This document shows, piece by piece, positions 7,845 through 16,851 of a stretch of 64,000 nt of DNA (position 1 is its first letter; each line of letters begins with the position of its first letter). The notes below the pieces were generated by a model that searched no databases, had not been told where the DNA came from, and saw only the letters and a program-made list of their open reading frames with translations. Source of the stretch: Pseudanabaena sp. PCC 6802 (GTDB lineage: Bacteria > Cyanobacteriota > Cyanobacteriia > Pseudanabaenales > Pseudanabaenaceae); the NCBI RefSeq assembly GCF_000332175.1, contig NZ_KB235910.1:605690-669689 (forward strand), written 5' to 3'. A program made the position numbers and the translations under genes.

Positions 7845-8979
7845 GCAGTTATTCTATGGTTTTTTCTTCCCGATCGCTATCTTAGGAAGTGCTTGGGGCG
7901 GAGGTTTATGGTGGTTATGGGTCAGTGCCGCACCCACTAATAATACTACTACCAGTTCTCCCATCAGGCTGGTTATTCCTGAAGGCACGCCCATGCAGGT
8001 AATTGGACAGGAACTAGAATCTACAGGAGTAATCCGCTCTAGTTTGGCCCTGAGGTTGTGGTTGCAATGGCTGGCAATTAAAGAAGGCAATACTCGCTCT
8101 CTTCAAGCTGGTACGTACGACTTTAATCTGAACCAGCCCCTTAGTGAGGTTGTGTCGCAGATGCAGACAGGGAAACCCACAGAGGTGCGCTTCACCATAC
8201 CTGAAGGGTGGTCGCTAGAGCAAATGGCCGAATTCTTCGAGCAAAAAGGCTATTTCCCTGCTAAAGACTTTATTGCTGCTACGGGCAAAAGCGCGATCGG
8301 TCGCAGACCCTGGCTACCCAAAGATATTGCGAGTCTGGAGGGGTTTCTGTTTCCCGATACCTACCAAATAGTGGAAAAGGAGATTACCCCAGAGCAGGTA
8401 GTTGACCTCATGCTCAACCGCTTTGAAGAGGTAGCATTACCGCTGTATCAGTCTCACACAAAAACTCAACCCAAGCCGTCCTTGAGTTTGGCAGAATGGG
8501 TCACTCTATCAAGCATTGTGGAGAAAGAGTCGGTATTAGACAAGGAGCGTAAAATAATTGCAAGTGTATTTTTGCAGCGCCTGAAGCGAAATATGCGTCT
8601 CGAAGCTGACCCCACGGTTGAATACGGACTTAAAATCAAGCAAACCAAGGAAAAGCCGCTGACCATCGAGCAAGTCCGCACGCCTTCGCCATATAATACC
8701 TATCTCAATCCTGGGTTGCCCCCAGGGGCGATCGCCGCGCCCGGACTCGCCAGCCTCGAAGCTGTTCTGTCTCCCGAGCCTACTGAATATCTGTTTTTTG
8801 TGGCGCGCTACGATGGCAGTCATATCTTTAGTCGCACATTGGCGGAACACAATAAAGCCCTAAATCAGGTTGACCATAGCATCAAACAGCAAACCGATAA
8901 ACTCCAGACTGAAAAAACACAACCTGAGAAACCAAAAACTGAAAAACCTCGGTCAGAAAAACCGAAACCACGTTCGTGA
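7831..8979 (+). CDS. mltG: Endolytic peptidoglycan transglycosylase MltG
   Basis: A YceG-like lytic transglycosylase that cuts nascent glycan strands and limits their length. One membrane anchor lies at about 8-30, followed by a LysM-like region (RLVIPEGTPMQVI, 46-58) and the catalytic domain. The presumed catalytic glutamate is E231 in SSIVEKES, and ADPTVEYGL, NTYLNPGLPPGAIAAPG and YLFFVARYDGSH follow in order. The last 25 residues are a low-complexity Lys/Pro/Glu tail made of TEKPK-like repeats. It overlaps the upstream DUF3727 gene by 14 bases. Confidence 0.93.
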   Translation: MKKSKQLFYGFFFPIAILGSAWGGGLWWLWVSAAPTNNTTTSSPIRLVIPEGTPMQVIGQELESTGVIRSSLALRLWLQWLAIKEGNTRSLQAGTYDFNLNQPLSEVVSQMQTGKPTEVRFTIPEGWSLEQMAEFFEQKGYFPAKDFIAATGKSAIGRRPWLPKDIASLEGFLFPDTYQIVEKEITPEQVVDLMLNRFEEVALPLYQSHTKTQPKPSLSLAEWVTLSSIVEKESVLDKERKIIASVFLQRLKRNMRLEADPTVEYGLKIKQTKEKPLTIEQVRTPSPYNTYLNPGLPPGAIAAPGLASLEAVLSPEPTEYLFFVARYDGSHIFSRTLAEHNKALNQVDHSIKQQTDKLQTEKTQPEKPKTEKPRSEKPKPRS

Positions 8980-9040
8980 ATATGTTCGCGGGTATAATTA
9001 CTGGAAACCCATAGCAGACCCAATCTCGTTCTAACCCATA

Positions 9041-9559
9041 ATGCATCCATGGCAGCTAATTACTCCCGATCTTGTTTTACGCAAGCCCATTTGGGAACTC
9101 ACACCCGCGCTTTTATCGGAGCACAAGCTGCGCGGGCTAGTTCTGGATGTAGATAACACGATTATTGGTGATAGCGAAACGGAAGTATGTCAGGAAGTAC
9201 GGCAGTGGCTTGATGCCATGCGGCATGACTATAATATCTGGCTGATTAGCAATAATTTTAGTAATCGGCGCATTCAGGGCATTGCCGAGTCCTTAAACTT
9301 ACCTTATCGCAGCCGTGCTGGGAAGCCATCACGACGCGCAGTTAGGCAGGCCTTAGAGGTAATGGAAATGCAACCGGCAGAGGTAGGCATGGTAGGAGAT
9401 CGCCTGTTCACCGATGTCCTGGTTGGCAACAGGTTAGGCATGTTTACGATATTAGTACAGCCGATCGATAACAAAAAAGCCTCCTGGCTGGGCGAGCGAT
9501 CGCGCCTATTACGCAATTGGGAACTCTGGCTTGCCCGTATATCTGGGGTTAATATTTAG
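9041..9559 (+). CDS. yqeG: YqeG-family HAD phosphatase
   Basis: A 172-residue HAD superfamily IIIA phosphatase. Motif I is DVDNT at 36-40, motif II is the ISNN segment (WLISNNFSNRRI), and the Mg-binding motif is GDRLFTDVLVGN near 113-124. This order and length match the YqeG group, whose members dephosphorylate small metabolites such as phosphatidylglycerophosphate in some lineages; the substrate here is unknown. It follows mltG by 61 bases on the same strand and is convergent with psb34. Confidence 0.85.
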   Translation: MHPWQLITPDLVLRKPIWELTPALLSEHKLRGLVLDVDNTIIGDSETEVCQEVRQWLDAMRHDYNIWLISNNFSNRRIQGIAESLNLPYRSRAGKPSRRAVRQALEVMEMQPAEVGMVGDRLFTDVLVGNRLGMFTILVQPIDNKKASWLGERSRLLRNWELWLARISGVNI

Positions 9560-9583
9560 AGTTTAGAGCGATCTGCGATCGCC

Positions 9584-9621
9584 GAATTAGCTAAGTACCG
9601 ATAGCGATACTTAGCTAATTC
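9584..9621. terminator. Perfect 14-bp hairpin between convergent genes
   Basis: GAATTAGCTAAGTA at 9584-9597 is exactly mirrored by TACTTAGCTAATTC at 9608-9621 around a ten-base loop. It lies between the ends of yqeG (forward) and psb34 (reverse), so a bidirectional terminator is likely. It lacks a long T tract. Confidence 0.65.
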
Positions 9622-9660
9622 CAAGACACTGCAGCAAACGCATTGCGTGTAAATCCCGAC

Positions 9661-9879
9661 CTAACCAATTGCAAAGCTAAAAGCAGTCAGTATTGTCACC
9701 AGCAACAGCAGGATACCCCCTATCATGAAAGACATATAGCGGCGTTGCGCTTGCGGTGTAATGGGTTCTTCCAGATACATGGTCGGTTCAATCGCATAAA
9801 CGTTGAACGTTCCTTCCTCATCTACGGTGTATCCAGGGCGGAGAAGCTCGTTTTTCTTTTCTTGTTTAAGAGTACGCAT
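9661..9879 (-). CDS. psb34: Photosystem II assembly protein Psb34 (Ssl1498-like)
   Basis: A 72-residue single-span protein. The N-terminal half is polar and contains the family pattern YTVDEEGTFNVYAIEPTMY; one hydrophobic helix runs from about 49 to 71. This resembles Ssl1498 of Synechocystis, named Psb34, a small subunit found on photosystem II assembly intermediates. Its N-terminal tail is somewhat longer than usual because of MRTLKQEKKNELL. A GGAGG precedes the ATG. Regulation cannot be read, though the upstream 300 bases contain only a repeat. Confidence 0.8.
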   Translation of the reverse strand: MRTLKQEKKNELLRPGYTVDEEGTFNVYAIEPTMYLEEPITPQAQRRYMSFMIGGILLLLVTILTAFSFAIG

Positions 9880-10141
9880 TTGTGCCTCCTCTTTAATGCT
9901 TCATACTAAAATCATAACAGGTTTTTAAGAAAAATTGACAATATTAAGCTGTTTATGGTAGCCTAGGTGGCTTTGTTTTATTCAATAGATCTGGCTTGCA
10001 GAACCACCATGCACGCAAGAGATCTTATGCGCGTGCTGGTGCAGTGAGATGGTTTGCAGGCAGACGAGAATGGGGTTATTCACCTATCTATTGCTCAGTT
10101 CAGCTTGTGAACTAGCACCTAGTGTTGCAAATCATAAATTT

Positions 10142-10208
10142 TGCAACATGGGGGAATGGGGGCAAAGCCCCCAGAAGGGGGTTTCACCCCCTCCACCCCC
10201 TCCAAAAC
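10142..10208. repeat. GC-rich palindromic repeat in a gene-free stretch
   Basis: The 9880-10223 interval has no supported gene. Within it are the hairpins GGGGGCAAAGCCCCC and GGGGGTTTCACCCCC, followed by a C-rich run. Base composition is that of the dispersed GC-rich repeats elsewhere in the window, but the TIR of the MITE family is not clear here. Confidence 0.5.
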
Positions 10209-10223
10209 TTTGGTTTTGGTGTA

Positions 10224-10616
10224 CTAGTAATCAATTGACATGCTCTTAAAGGAAGATTTAGGGGTATTGTTAGCGCTAGTATTGCTTTTGGGTTTGGGCT
10301 TCTGCTCTGGTGAGGGTTTGGTAGGCGCGCCGGAAGCATTGATGAGGTCGGCTTTAAGTCGATCCAAACTATCATCGAGCTTGGTACCGCTTTCTGTAGC
10401 TTCGGCTTCTAGCTTGGTACGTTCGCGTTCTAGATCGTCCAACCGTTGTAAAATTTGCTGGGAGCGATCGTGTAAGGTCTGGAGTTCTTTTTTTAACCGT
10501 TCCTTTTCGCTCGCCAACTGATGCAATTGCAAGTAGATTGACGAAGAATTCTTTTGCAGCGGCATAGAATGTAACTTCTGCGATCGCCTGCCAGCAGTCC
10601 GGTTTGATGTACTCAT
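10224..10616 (-). CDS. Coiled-coil protein, possibly gas-vesicle-related
   Basis: A 130-residue protein with a predicted coiled coil over about residues 28-88 (heptad-rich, Lys/Glu/Leu, SEKERLKKELQTL... to KLDDSLDRL) and a disordered Pro/Lys/Ser tail of about 40 residues. The N-terminus is basic. The segment IYLQLHQLASEKERLKKEL recalls small cyanobacterial proteins sometimes labelled gas-vesicle GvpV-like, but no other gas-vesicle gene is nearby, so I do not adopt that name. A GAGG sits just before the ATG. Confidence 0.55.
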   Translation of the reverse strand: MSTSNRTAGRRSQKLHSMPLQKNSSSIYLQLHQLASEKERLKKELQTLHDRSQQILQRLDDLERERTKLEAEATESGTKLDDSLDRLKADLINASGAPTKPSPEQKPKPKSNTSANNTPKSSFKSMSIDY

Positions 10617-10780
10617 AAGCCTCTATTTCGAGCCTGGTTGCGGATTAGCTTTAACTCGACCATAACACAGATCGCGATCGGCACAAATAGCAGGGCTGTC
10701 TTGCCTCTTTTTCTGTAAACTAGATGAAAGCAGATATTAAGTTTAAACTAATTACACTAAATCCTTATTTTTAATTACCT

Positions 10781-11266
10781 ATGAGTATAGTTAGTAAAGT
10801 TTTACTCAGAGCCGACGATGAGTTGCGCTATCCCACGATCGCCGAACTAAACAGCATCGGCAGCTTTTTACAAACAGGTGCCCAACGCTTGCGAATTGCC
10901 ACCTTACTGACAGAAAACGAAGATAAAATTGTTAAGAAAGCCAGCGGCGAGCTTTGGAAGATTCACCCAGACTACATTTCCCCAGGTGGTAACGCCTACG
11001 GACAAAGGCAACGCGCCCAATGTCTGCGCGACTATGGCTGGTATTTACGCCTGGTCACCTATGGTGTCGTAGCTGGGGACAAGGAACCAATTGAAACGAT
11101 CGGTTTGATCGGCGCGCGTGAAATGTATTCTTCTCTGGGAGTACCCCTAGTAGGTATGGCTGATTCGATTCGCTGCCTAAAAGATGCTTCGCTGGCTCTA
11201 ATGAGCAAAGAAGATGCTGATGCTACTGCACCTTATTTCGACTATATAATCCAGGGAATGTCTTAA
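10781..11266 (+). CDS. apcD: Allophycocyanin alpha-B subunit
   Basis: A phycobilisome core terminal emitter that passes excitation energy to the photosystems. The 161-residue length, the single phycocyanobilin-binding Cys81 ([11 protein letters not shown]) and the APGGNAYG-like [12 protein letters not shown] stretch are those of ApcD; the C-terminus [12 protein letters not shown] is typical. ApcA is distinguished by different residues around GNAYGQ and by being paired with apcB; this gene stands alone, as apcD normally does. Confidence 0.93.
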   Translation: MSIVSKVLLRADDELRYPTIAELNSIGSFLQTGAQRLRIATLLTENEDKIVKKASGELWKIHPDYISPGGNAYGQRQRAQCLRDYGWYLRLVTYGVVAGDKEPIETIGLIGAREMYSSLGVPLVGMADSIRCLKDASLALMSKEDADATAPYFDYIIQGMS

Positions 11267-11461
11267 TCCAAGGAATATCTTGAGTCTTTGTACGGTCGGC
11301 TTTGAAATATTTTGAAATATCTTGATGCTGCAAGCGCTTCAGCAGCTAAACACGCTCTAACTCACTTGCAAACTGGTACCTAATCCCGCTTAACTTTTGT
11401 CAAGGCAAAGGTAGGCGGGATTGGTTTTCGCTTGGAGCGTTCCAGCAAATTCTGTCTGCGG

Positions 11462-12880
11462 CTATATTTGTGTTTCGCTGTCTGGTGATGGCTGTTCGGG
11501 CGCGCGCGCTTGGTCGATCGGTTGAATGCAGAAGCTGGCGATCAGAGCGATCGCCAACCACCAGATAATCTGGACTTGAGGGCGATACCAAATGGTGTCA
11601 AATAAGCCTTGAGCCATTAGTCCTACTATGATGCTCAAGGAGGCTGCAATCCATAACCCCTCTGAGGCTCGCTCGGCTCGCAAGCGGTTGAAGTTCTGCC
11701 ATCCATACCGTATGACCGTAGCTACTAACCAGATATAGCAAGCTAAACCAACAATGCCAGACTCAAATGTAATTTCTAAAGGTACGGAATAAGCGCCTAA
11801 GGCGCTATAACCGGGTCTTTGGTAGTAGGGGTAAATTTGATTGAATACTCTGTTGCCTGGCCCATAACCTAGAACGGGTTTCTTCTTAATCATTTGCAAG
11901 ACAGACATCCACACATTCAAGCGAAAGTTATTACTGCTGTCATTGCGTCCAAAAAAGATACTGAGGAATCGCACTCTTTGCTTGGGGAAGATGACAAGCG
12001 CTAGAGCGATCGCACCCACTGCACCACTAAGTACTCCTGGGATCGTCCATTTTGGTAGCCGACTGGCCCACCAGTGTGCCAGACAAATAAGCAGTGCTAA
12101 ACCTTCCGCAATCTGCCCTATTTGCCCCGCACGGCTGTAGGTGAGAGATGTGCAGTACCAGGCAGCGATCGCGACACCGAGCGCCACAAACTTCACGCCC
12201 CAACTCCGCCAGTGAATTGCTCCTACCACACCCAAAGGGATAGCAGGTAAGAGATATCCAGCCAGCAGATTGGGATTGAGCAAGAAGCTATAGATTCTCG
12301 TAGTGCCTGCTAATTCGGAAGTAGGGTCAGTCCAGGTTGCCAAATCCTCCGCGCCTAAAATCGATTGCCGCATGCCATGAATGCAAACTAAAACTGTCGT
12401 CAGCAGGTACGTGCCCACTAAAAGAGATCGCCACGGAATCTTGTTACTAGAGCGCATGACTCGGTTGAGGCAGGCAAAGATGATGAAGTATATGGTCAAC
12501 TTGACCCAACCATCGATCGCTGCCCGTCGCGCTGGCGAGAGCATGGTAGCAATCGATGCAATGCCCCAATAGACAGCCAGAGGTAAATGAATGGGAGTCC
12601 AGACTGAGGTGGCGGCATCTATTGCCTTGCTAGCGCGATCGCCAACCCAAAGGAATACCCAGTAAATCGCGATCGCAGCCGAAACAATACCGATCTGATT
12701 GTTTGAGAGATAGGGCAATAAAGCCAGCAAACCAATCAGTAATAGACCGCACAGACTGGTACTAACCAGGTAACTCCCCTGCTGCCAATTGCCTAGGTAA
12801 AGCAAAATGGCGCGCATCTGGCTGTGATGCCACCATTCTTGCCATAGTTTGATGTTTGTAAATTTAAGTTTGGCATCCAT
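11462..12880 (-). CDS. ictB: IctB-family membrane protein (Wzy/O-antigen ligase fold)
   Basis: A 472-residue polytopic protein with about ten to eleven hydrophobic segments and a Wzy_C/O-antigen-ligase domain in its second half. The stretch SIFFGRNDSSNNFRLNVWMS and GYGPGNRVFNQIYPYYQ correspond closely to IctB of Synechococcus PCC 7942, first described in connection with inorganic carbon accumulation. Whether the family really moves bicarbonate is debated, and a polysaccharide ligase role is the alternative suggested by the fold. The gene is monocistronic, convergent with the region downstream of apcD. Confidence 0.85.
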   Translation of the reverse strand: MDAKLKFTNIKLWQEWWHHSQMRAILLYLGNWQQGSYLVSTSLCGLLLIGLLALLPYLSNNQIGIVSAAIAIYWVFLWVGDRASKAIDAATSVWTPIHLPLAVYWGIASIATMLSPARRAAIDGWVKLTIYFIIFACLNRVMRSSNKIPWRSLLVGTYLLTTVLVCIHGMRQSILGAEDLATWTDPTSELAGTTRIYSFLLNPNLLAGYLLPAIPLGVVGAIHWRSWGVKFVALGVAIAAWYCTSLTYSRAGQIGQIAEGLALLICLAHWWASRLPKWTIPGVLSGAVGAIALALVIFPKQRVRFLSIFFGRNDSSNNFRLNVWMSVLQMIKKKPVLGYGPGNRVFNQIYPYYQRPGYSALGAYSVPLEITFESGIVGLACYIWLVATVIRYGWQNFNRLRAERASEGLWIAASLSIIVGLMAQGLFDTIWYRPQVQIIWWLAIALIASFCIQPIDQARAPEQPSPDSETQI

Positions 12881-12956
12881 AAGGTTTAGGGCGATCGGCT
12901 TTCAGCGGTCAGCTTTAGCATAACCATGAAACCGCAAAATATCATGACTTTGTATC

Positions 12957-13139
12957 TTAACTAAAAAGCGATGAATGCAACCTAACTGCTAGAACCCAAT
13001 CCCTTAACCAGGAAAGATCGGTGGGGGCTGGCAACATTTCGCCACGCCAGTCTAATAGCTGCACCAAGATCAAATAGCCTACACCCAAAATGACGGTGAT
13101 GGCACCCGTCAGAATTGCTACCCATTGCGATCGCTGCAT
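12957..13139 (-). CDS. Small single-span membrane protein
   Basis: From the ATG at 13139 the product is 60 residues: MQRSQWVAILTGAIT opens one hydrophobic helix (about 7-26), then VQLLDWRGEMLPAPTDLS. This N-terminus and the WRGEM/PAP motif recur in short uncharacterised cyanobacterial proteins. An in-frame start 18 codons upstream is possible but would add a polar stretch before the helix. No function can be assigned. Confidence 0.6.
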   Translation of the reverse strand: MQRSQWVAILTGAITVILGVGYLILVQLLDWRGEMLPAPTDLSWLRDWVLAVRLHSSLFS

Positions 13140-13335
13140 AATTCTTATTATTTCAAACCAGGAACAGTACCTGCTATTATCGCTTTTGGACAAGGCTTAG
13201 CAATGGTAATAATTTAAATCGCAGTTCGTAACGCTGCATAAAATAACCAGAGTCTTCCTAGCACCGGACACCTAACGTCGGAACAATCCCATTTCCCAAA
13301 GCGTCACTATGCCCAGAGCAAACTTTTGGAGCTAG

Positions 13336-13998
13336 GTGATGAGCTATAGCCTTTCTTGGTCAACAAAAGCAGAGGTTGAATATCCCTCAGTCTCAGTGTC
13401 AGATGAAAAACTCTCTAATCTAGACTTGGTTTGCCTGTGCCAGCAAGGCTCGCAGCCCAGCAAGTCAGCTTTCGCCGAAATTATGCGTCGGCACCAGTCA
13501 CATGTTGACCAATTGCTGTACAAGTTAGCACCAGATTGGCAAGATAGAGCAGATCTAGCCCAGGAAGTATGGCTGCGAGTCTATCGCAATATCAAGCGCT
13601 TGCAGGAACCAGAGAAGTTTCGCGGTTGGCTGAGCAGAATCGCCACAAACCTGTTTTATGACGAACTGCGCAAGCGCAAGCGCGTTGGCACCTCAGTTTC
13701 GTTAGATAACCCCCTACAGACTGGTGATGGTGGAGAAATTGAATGGGAACTGCCCAGTAACGAACCTGGGCCCGTAGATAATTTGTCAACTCAGGAATTT
13801 TACGAGTATCTGCGCAAAGCGATCGCCGATCTACCCGCAGGTTTCCGCGAAACGATTGTCTTGAGAGAAATTGAGGGGCTTTCCTACGAAGAAATTGCTG
13901 AGATTACAGGTGTATCTCTGGGTACTGTCAAATCGCGTATTGCCAGAGCTAGAATCAGGTTACAAACCCAACTTCAACCATACATATCCAGCCTGTGA
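13336..13998 (+). CDS. ECF-type RNA polymerase sigma factor
   Basis: A 220-residue sigma-70 family factor of the extracytoplasmic-function class. Region 2 spans about 47-118 (FAEIMRRHQSHVDQLLYKL... LAQEVWLRVYRN... GWLSRIATNLFYDELRKRK). Region 4 spans about 165-212, with the helix-turn-helix LSYEEIAEITGVSLGTVKSRIARAR. No region 3 is present. It begins with GTG or the ATG right after it, preceded by GGAG. A membrane-anchored anti-sigma candidate follows 18 bases downstream. It resembles cyanobacterial SigG-type factors, but I keep the name open. Confidence 0.88.
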   Translation: MMSYSLSWSTKAEVEYPSVSVSDEKLSNLDLVCLCQQGSQPSKSAFAEIMRRHQSHVDQLLYKLAPDWQDRADLAQEVWLRVYRNIKRLQEPEKFRGWLSRIATNLFYDELRKRKRVGTSVSLDNPLQTGDGGEIEWELPSNEPGPVDNLSTQEFYEYLRKAIADLPAGFRETIVLREIEGLSYEEIAEITGVSLGTVKSRIARARIRLQTQLQPYISSL

Positions 13999-14016
13999 AG
14001 TAGAGGTCTCCCAGTT

Positions 14017-14532
14017 ATGAATAACCTAAACGATAACAAAATGCACACTCCCGATCCTGAAGAGCAATTCGAGCTATTAAGTCTCTACATGGACAATGAA
14101 ACTAGTCCTGCTGAGAAGCGCCAGGTCGAGCAATGGCTGGCAACAGAACCTAGCTTTCGCAATCTGTACCATCAACAACTCAGACTGCGCCAGTTACTGA
14201 TCGATTTGCCTGTGCCCGGCAGCACTCGGGTGGAAGCACAAGCGAATAGAGACAAGACTGAGGTGGTAGTAAATCGAGTGCTGGCTAAGCTAGAGGAGCG
14301 CTCTAGGCACCGTCGCATGGCATGGGGAGGTATTGCGGCTGTAGCAGTACTGGTAGGTGCAGTTGGCTCGATATTAACTTTTAACTCGCCGACAAAAGAT
14401 TTAAATTTTTCCACCGCCTCCAATACCATTAAACCTCAAGAAAGTATTACCCCCCAGGAACCACTGCTGCTAGCGATGGAGAGACCTTTGATTCCTATGC
14501 CAAAGTCAATGGCAGTTACGGATATTAAGTAA
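14017..14532 (+). CDS. Anti-sigma factor, membrane anchored
   Basis: A 171-residue protein with a soluble N-terminal part containing the anti-sigma-type segment LLSLYMDNETSPAEKRQVEQWL (about 20-42), one transmembrane helix at about 104-122 (GGIAAVAVLVGAVGSI) and a periplasmic-side tail. It directly follows the ECF sigma gene, the standard arrangement for a sigma held at the membrane until a signal arrives. No zinc-binding HxxxCxxC motif is visible, so it is a non-ZAS type. The signal sensed is unknown. Confidence 0.8.
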   Translation: MNNLNDNKMHTPDPEEQFELLSLYMDNETSPAEKRQVEQWLATEPSFRNLYHQQLRLRQLLIDLPVPGSTRVEAQANRDKTEVVVNRVLAKLEERSRHRRMAWGGIAAVAVLVGAVGSILTFNSPTKDLNFSTASNTIKPQESITPQEPLLLAMERPLIPMPKSMAVTDIK

Positions 14533-14587
14533 CTGACTTTACGCGGAATCCTTATATATTTTAACCTGTACTTACCTTTACACATAA

Positions 14588-14768
14588 GGGTCGCAGGGGC
14601 GTAGCCCCCGTCTTGGTTTTGTTCCCCTCTCCCTGAGGGAGAGGGGTTAGGGGTGAGGGTTTCAGGGTCTTCTACGTACAGTGAGTTAAGTAAATCCAAG
14701 ACTGGAACTTAAGGGTGTGAAGAAAAATACCATACCGCATGTAGGGGCGAACGGTCGTTTGCCCCTGC
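14588..14768. repeat. Cluster of short palindromes
   Basis: This intergenic stretch holds three separate inverted repeats: GGGGCGTAGCCCC near 14596, CCCCTCTCCCTGAGGGAGAGGGG near 14624-14647, and GTAGGGGCGAACGGTCGTTTGCCCCTGC at 14741-14768. The last is a variant of the perfect palindrome at 24688-24717. The first two could terminate the sigma/anti-sigma transcript. Confidence 0.6.
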
Positions 14769-14813
14769 TGGTGTTACGATAGGGCGTGGCTGAAGATCGC
14801 GCCTTTTTTATTT

Positions 14814-16298
14814 ATGCCTCAAACTGCAACATTAGAATCCAACCATAGCCTTACAATTGTTTGGCATCGACGCGATCTGCGGATTGACGATAACCCTGCC
14901 CTCCATGCTGCCTCGCAGCAAGGCGCTATAGTAGTTGGCATATTTATCTTCGATCCGGCCATCCTTAAAAGTATGGAAACGGGTGGCGGTAAAGTGGATT
15001 TTATGTTGGGTTGTCTGCGGGAATTGCAGGCTAACTATCAGCAGCTAGGCAGCGATCTGCTGTGTTTTTATGGCGAACCAGTTCAAACTCTACGACAAGT
15101 AGCTGAAGCATTCCAGGTGAAGCAGGTATTTTTTAACTGCGATATCGAGCCCTATGCCCGTCAAAGGGATGGGGCTGCCCGCGATGCTCTTAAAGGGATT
15201 GGCGTTGAGTTGAAAGGCTTTATCGACATTGGCTTGCACGATCCGGCCGCGATCGCGACCAATTCCGGCGAACCATATAAAGTCTATACTCCCTTCTGGC
15301 GTAATTGGATAAGTTTACCCAAACCCCATCCTTACGGCGGTACGCATCCCGTAGGGAATCGCCCCCCTCGAATGGATAAAATTGCAAATCTCGGCAATTA
15401 CGATCGCGCCTGCCAACAAGCTGGAGCGATCGCTCTACCTACTCTATCGGAGTTGGGTTTTAGCCACAATCAAATTCTACCGAAATCTGGCGAGAGCGCT
15501 GCCCAATCGCTCCTCGATGCTTTCTGCGATTCCAATCTCATCCTGCGTTACAAAGAAGCGAGAGATATCCCATCCCAAGCTGGCACATCTATGCTGAGTC
15601 CGCATCTGCGCTTCGGCACGATTGGAATTCGGCGGGTGTGGCAAAGCGCGATCGCTGCTACCGACCGCGTCCGCAGTGAAGAAGAAGCGAACGGCATCCA
15701 AACCTGGCAGCAGGAACTTGCCTGGCGCGAGTTCTATCAAAACGTGCTATTTCACTTTCCCGAACTGGCGATCGGTGCCTATCGTCCTCAGATGCAACGC
15801 TTTGAGTGGGATGATAATAGGGCATATTTTGCTGCCTGGTGCGAGGGGCGTACGGGATATCCTATTGTCGATGCCGCCATGCGACAACTGAATCAAACTG
15901 GTTGGATGCACAATCGCTGTCGTATGATTGTGGCTAGCTTCTTAACTAAGGATCTATTGCTAAATTGGCAGTGGGGAGAACTATATTTCATGCAGCAGCT
16001 TGTGGATGGCGATCTTGCTGCCAATAATGGTGGCTGGCAATGGAGTGCTTCTAGCGGGATGGATACAAAACCATTGCGGATTTTCAACCCCATGACGCAG
16101 GCGCGCAAATACGATCCTGAAGCCGAGTATATTTTGCAGTGGTTGCCCGAACTCCAAGGTTTAACCACAGCCGAGTTACTCAGTGGAAATATCCCCCCCC
16201 ATCAATGCCGAAAGCACAACTATCCCACACCCATAGTCGCGCATGACACCCAGCAAAGAATATTCAAATCGCGCTATCAGGCGGCTAAAGATGTATAG
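14814..16298 (+). CDS. phrA: Deoxyribodipyrimidine photolyase
   Basis: A light-driven DNA repair flavoenzyme that splits cyclobutane pyrimidine dimers. The N-terminal alpha/beta antenna domain starts at IVWHRRDLRIDDNPAL (about 14-29). The C-terminal FAD domain includes SPHLRFGTIGIRRVW, WQQELAWREFYQNVL, GRTGYPIVDAAMRQL, MHNRCRMIVASFL and the conserved NNGGWQWSASSGMDTKPLRIF. The 494-residue length is normal. The antenna type (deazaflavin is usual in cyanobacteria) is inference. A cryptochrome is possible, but the residues seen favour a class I CPD photolyase. Confidence 0.93.
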   Translation: MPQTATLESNHSLTIVWHRRDLRIDDNPALHAASQQGAIVVGIFIFDPAILKSMETGGGKVDFMLGCLRELQANYQQLGSDLLCFYGEPVQTLRQVAEAFQVKQVFFNCDIEPYARQRDGAARDALKGIGVELKGFIDIGLHDPAAIATNSGEPYKVYTPFWRNWISLPKPHPYGGTHPVGNRPPRMDKIANLGNYDRACQQAGAIALPTLSELGFSHNQILPKSGESAAQSLLDAFCDSNLILRYKEARDIPSQAGTSMLSPHLRFGTIGIRRVWQSAIAATDRVRSEEEANGIQTWQQELAWREFYQNVLFHFPELAIGAYRPQMQRFEWDDNRAYFAAWCEGRTGYPIVDAAMRQLNQTGWMHNRCRMIVASFLTKDLLLNWQWGELYFMQQLVDGDLAANNGGWQWSASSGMDTKPLRIFNPMTQARKYDPEAEYILQWLPELQGLTTAELLSGNIPPHQCRKHNYPTPIVAHDTQQRIFKSRYQAAKDV

Positions 16299-16329
16299 CT
16301 TAGCGGTGCAACCATCTATTTCGCAGCTA

Positions 16330-16438
16330 TAGCGGTTTTCAGATGAAAACGAGAAGGGGGTTTGGGGGCAACGCCCCCAAGAAGGGGTTCTACCCCTTCA
16401 CCCCATCAATAAAACCCGTTCTCAATTGCAAAGCGCTA
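16330..16438. repeat. MITE, 109-bp copy with TAGCGGTTTTCA terminus
   Basis: The element starts TAGCGGTTTTCAGATG and ends TTGCAAAGCGCTA, flanked by TA at 16328-16329 and 16439-16440. It contains hairpins GGGGGCAACGCCCCC and AAGGGGTTCTACCCCTT. It is a shorter relative of the 153-bp copies at 43892 and 48860. Confidence 0.75.
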
Positions 16439-16595
16439 TAACACAAACGAGTCATCACCCAATCGGGTGAATTAATTCTAGCCCAGTAGGGTTAGTCCTT
16501 TGGCGCGATCGGGCGAGATCCAGTTCAATCGACCAAGTGAAGCTTTCTCCAAGGATAGTAGTTACTATAAGAGAGTCTCAGATGAGGGGACACAA

Positions 16596-16766
16596 ATGTG
16601 TACTTACAGAATAGCCAAAAAGCAGACTAAACTTATTACTTACATACCTTGGGGGGATCGATGTATGGATATTATCGATTATTCTTTAACTCAATCACAA
16701 TATGACGCTCTGGCAGCGTTGCTAGCAGAAATTCAAAGTGAGGATTTCTTTGAGCTACCTGCCTAA
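16596..16766 (+). CDS. Small hypothetical protein
   Basis: From the ATG at 16596, preceded by GAGGGG at correct spacing, the frame encodes 56 residues beginning MCTYRIAKKQTKLI and ending EDFFELPA. The longer frame upstream lacks a comparable ribosome-binding site. The second half (LTQSQYDALAALLAEIQ) looks helical. I recognise no family. It precedes der by 85 bases on the same strand. Confidence 0.5.
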   Translation: MCTYRIAKKQTKLITYIPWGDRCMDIIDYSLTQSQYDALAALLAEIQSEDFFELPA

Positions 16767-16851
16767 TATTTTAGAGTGTCAAACTCTCGCCCCTTTGCAA
16801 AAGAAAAGGCTAGAATAAAAAGGTTTGACCTCTAATAACCCCATAAAAATC

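Noticed and set aside
10240..10521. A 93-residue forward frame opposite the coiled-coil gene
   Set aside because: It is the Leu/Ser-rich antisense of a heptad-rich coding sequence.
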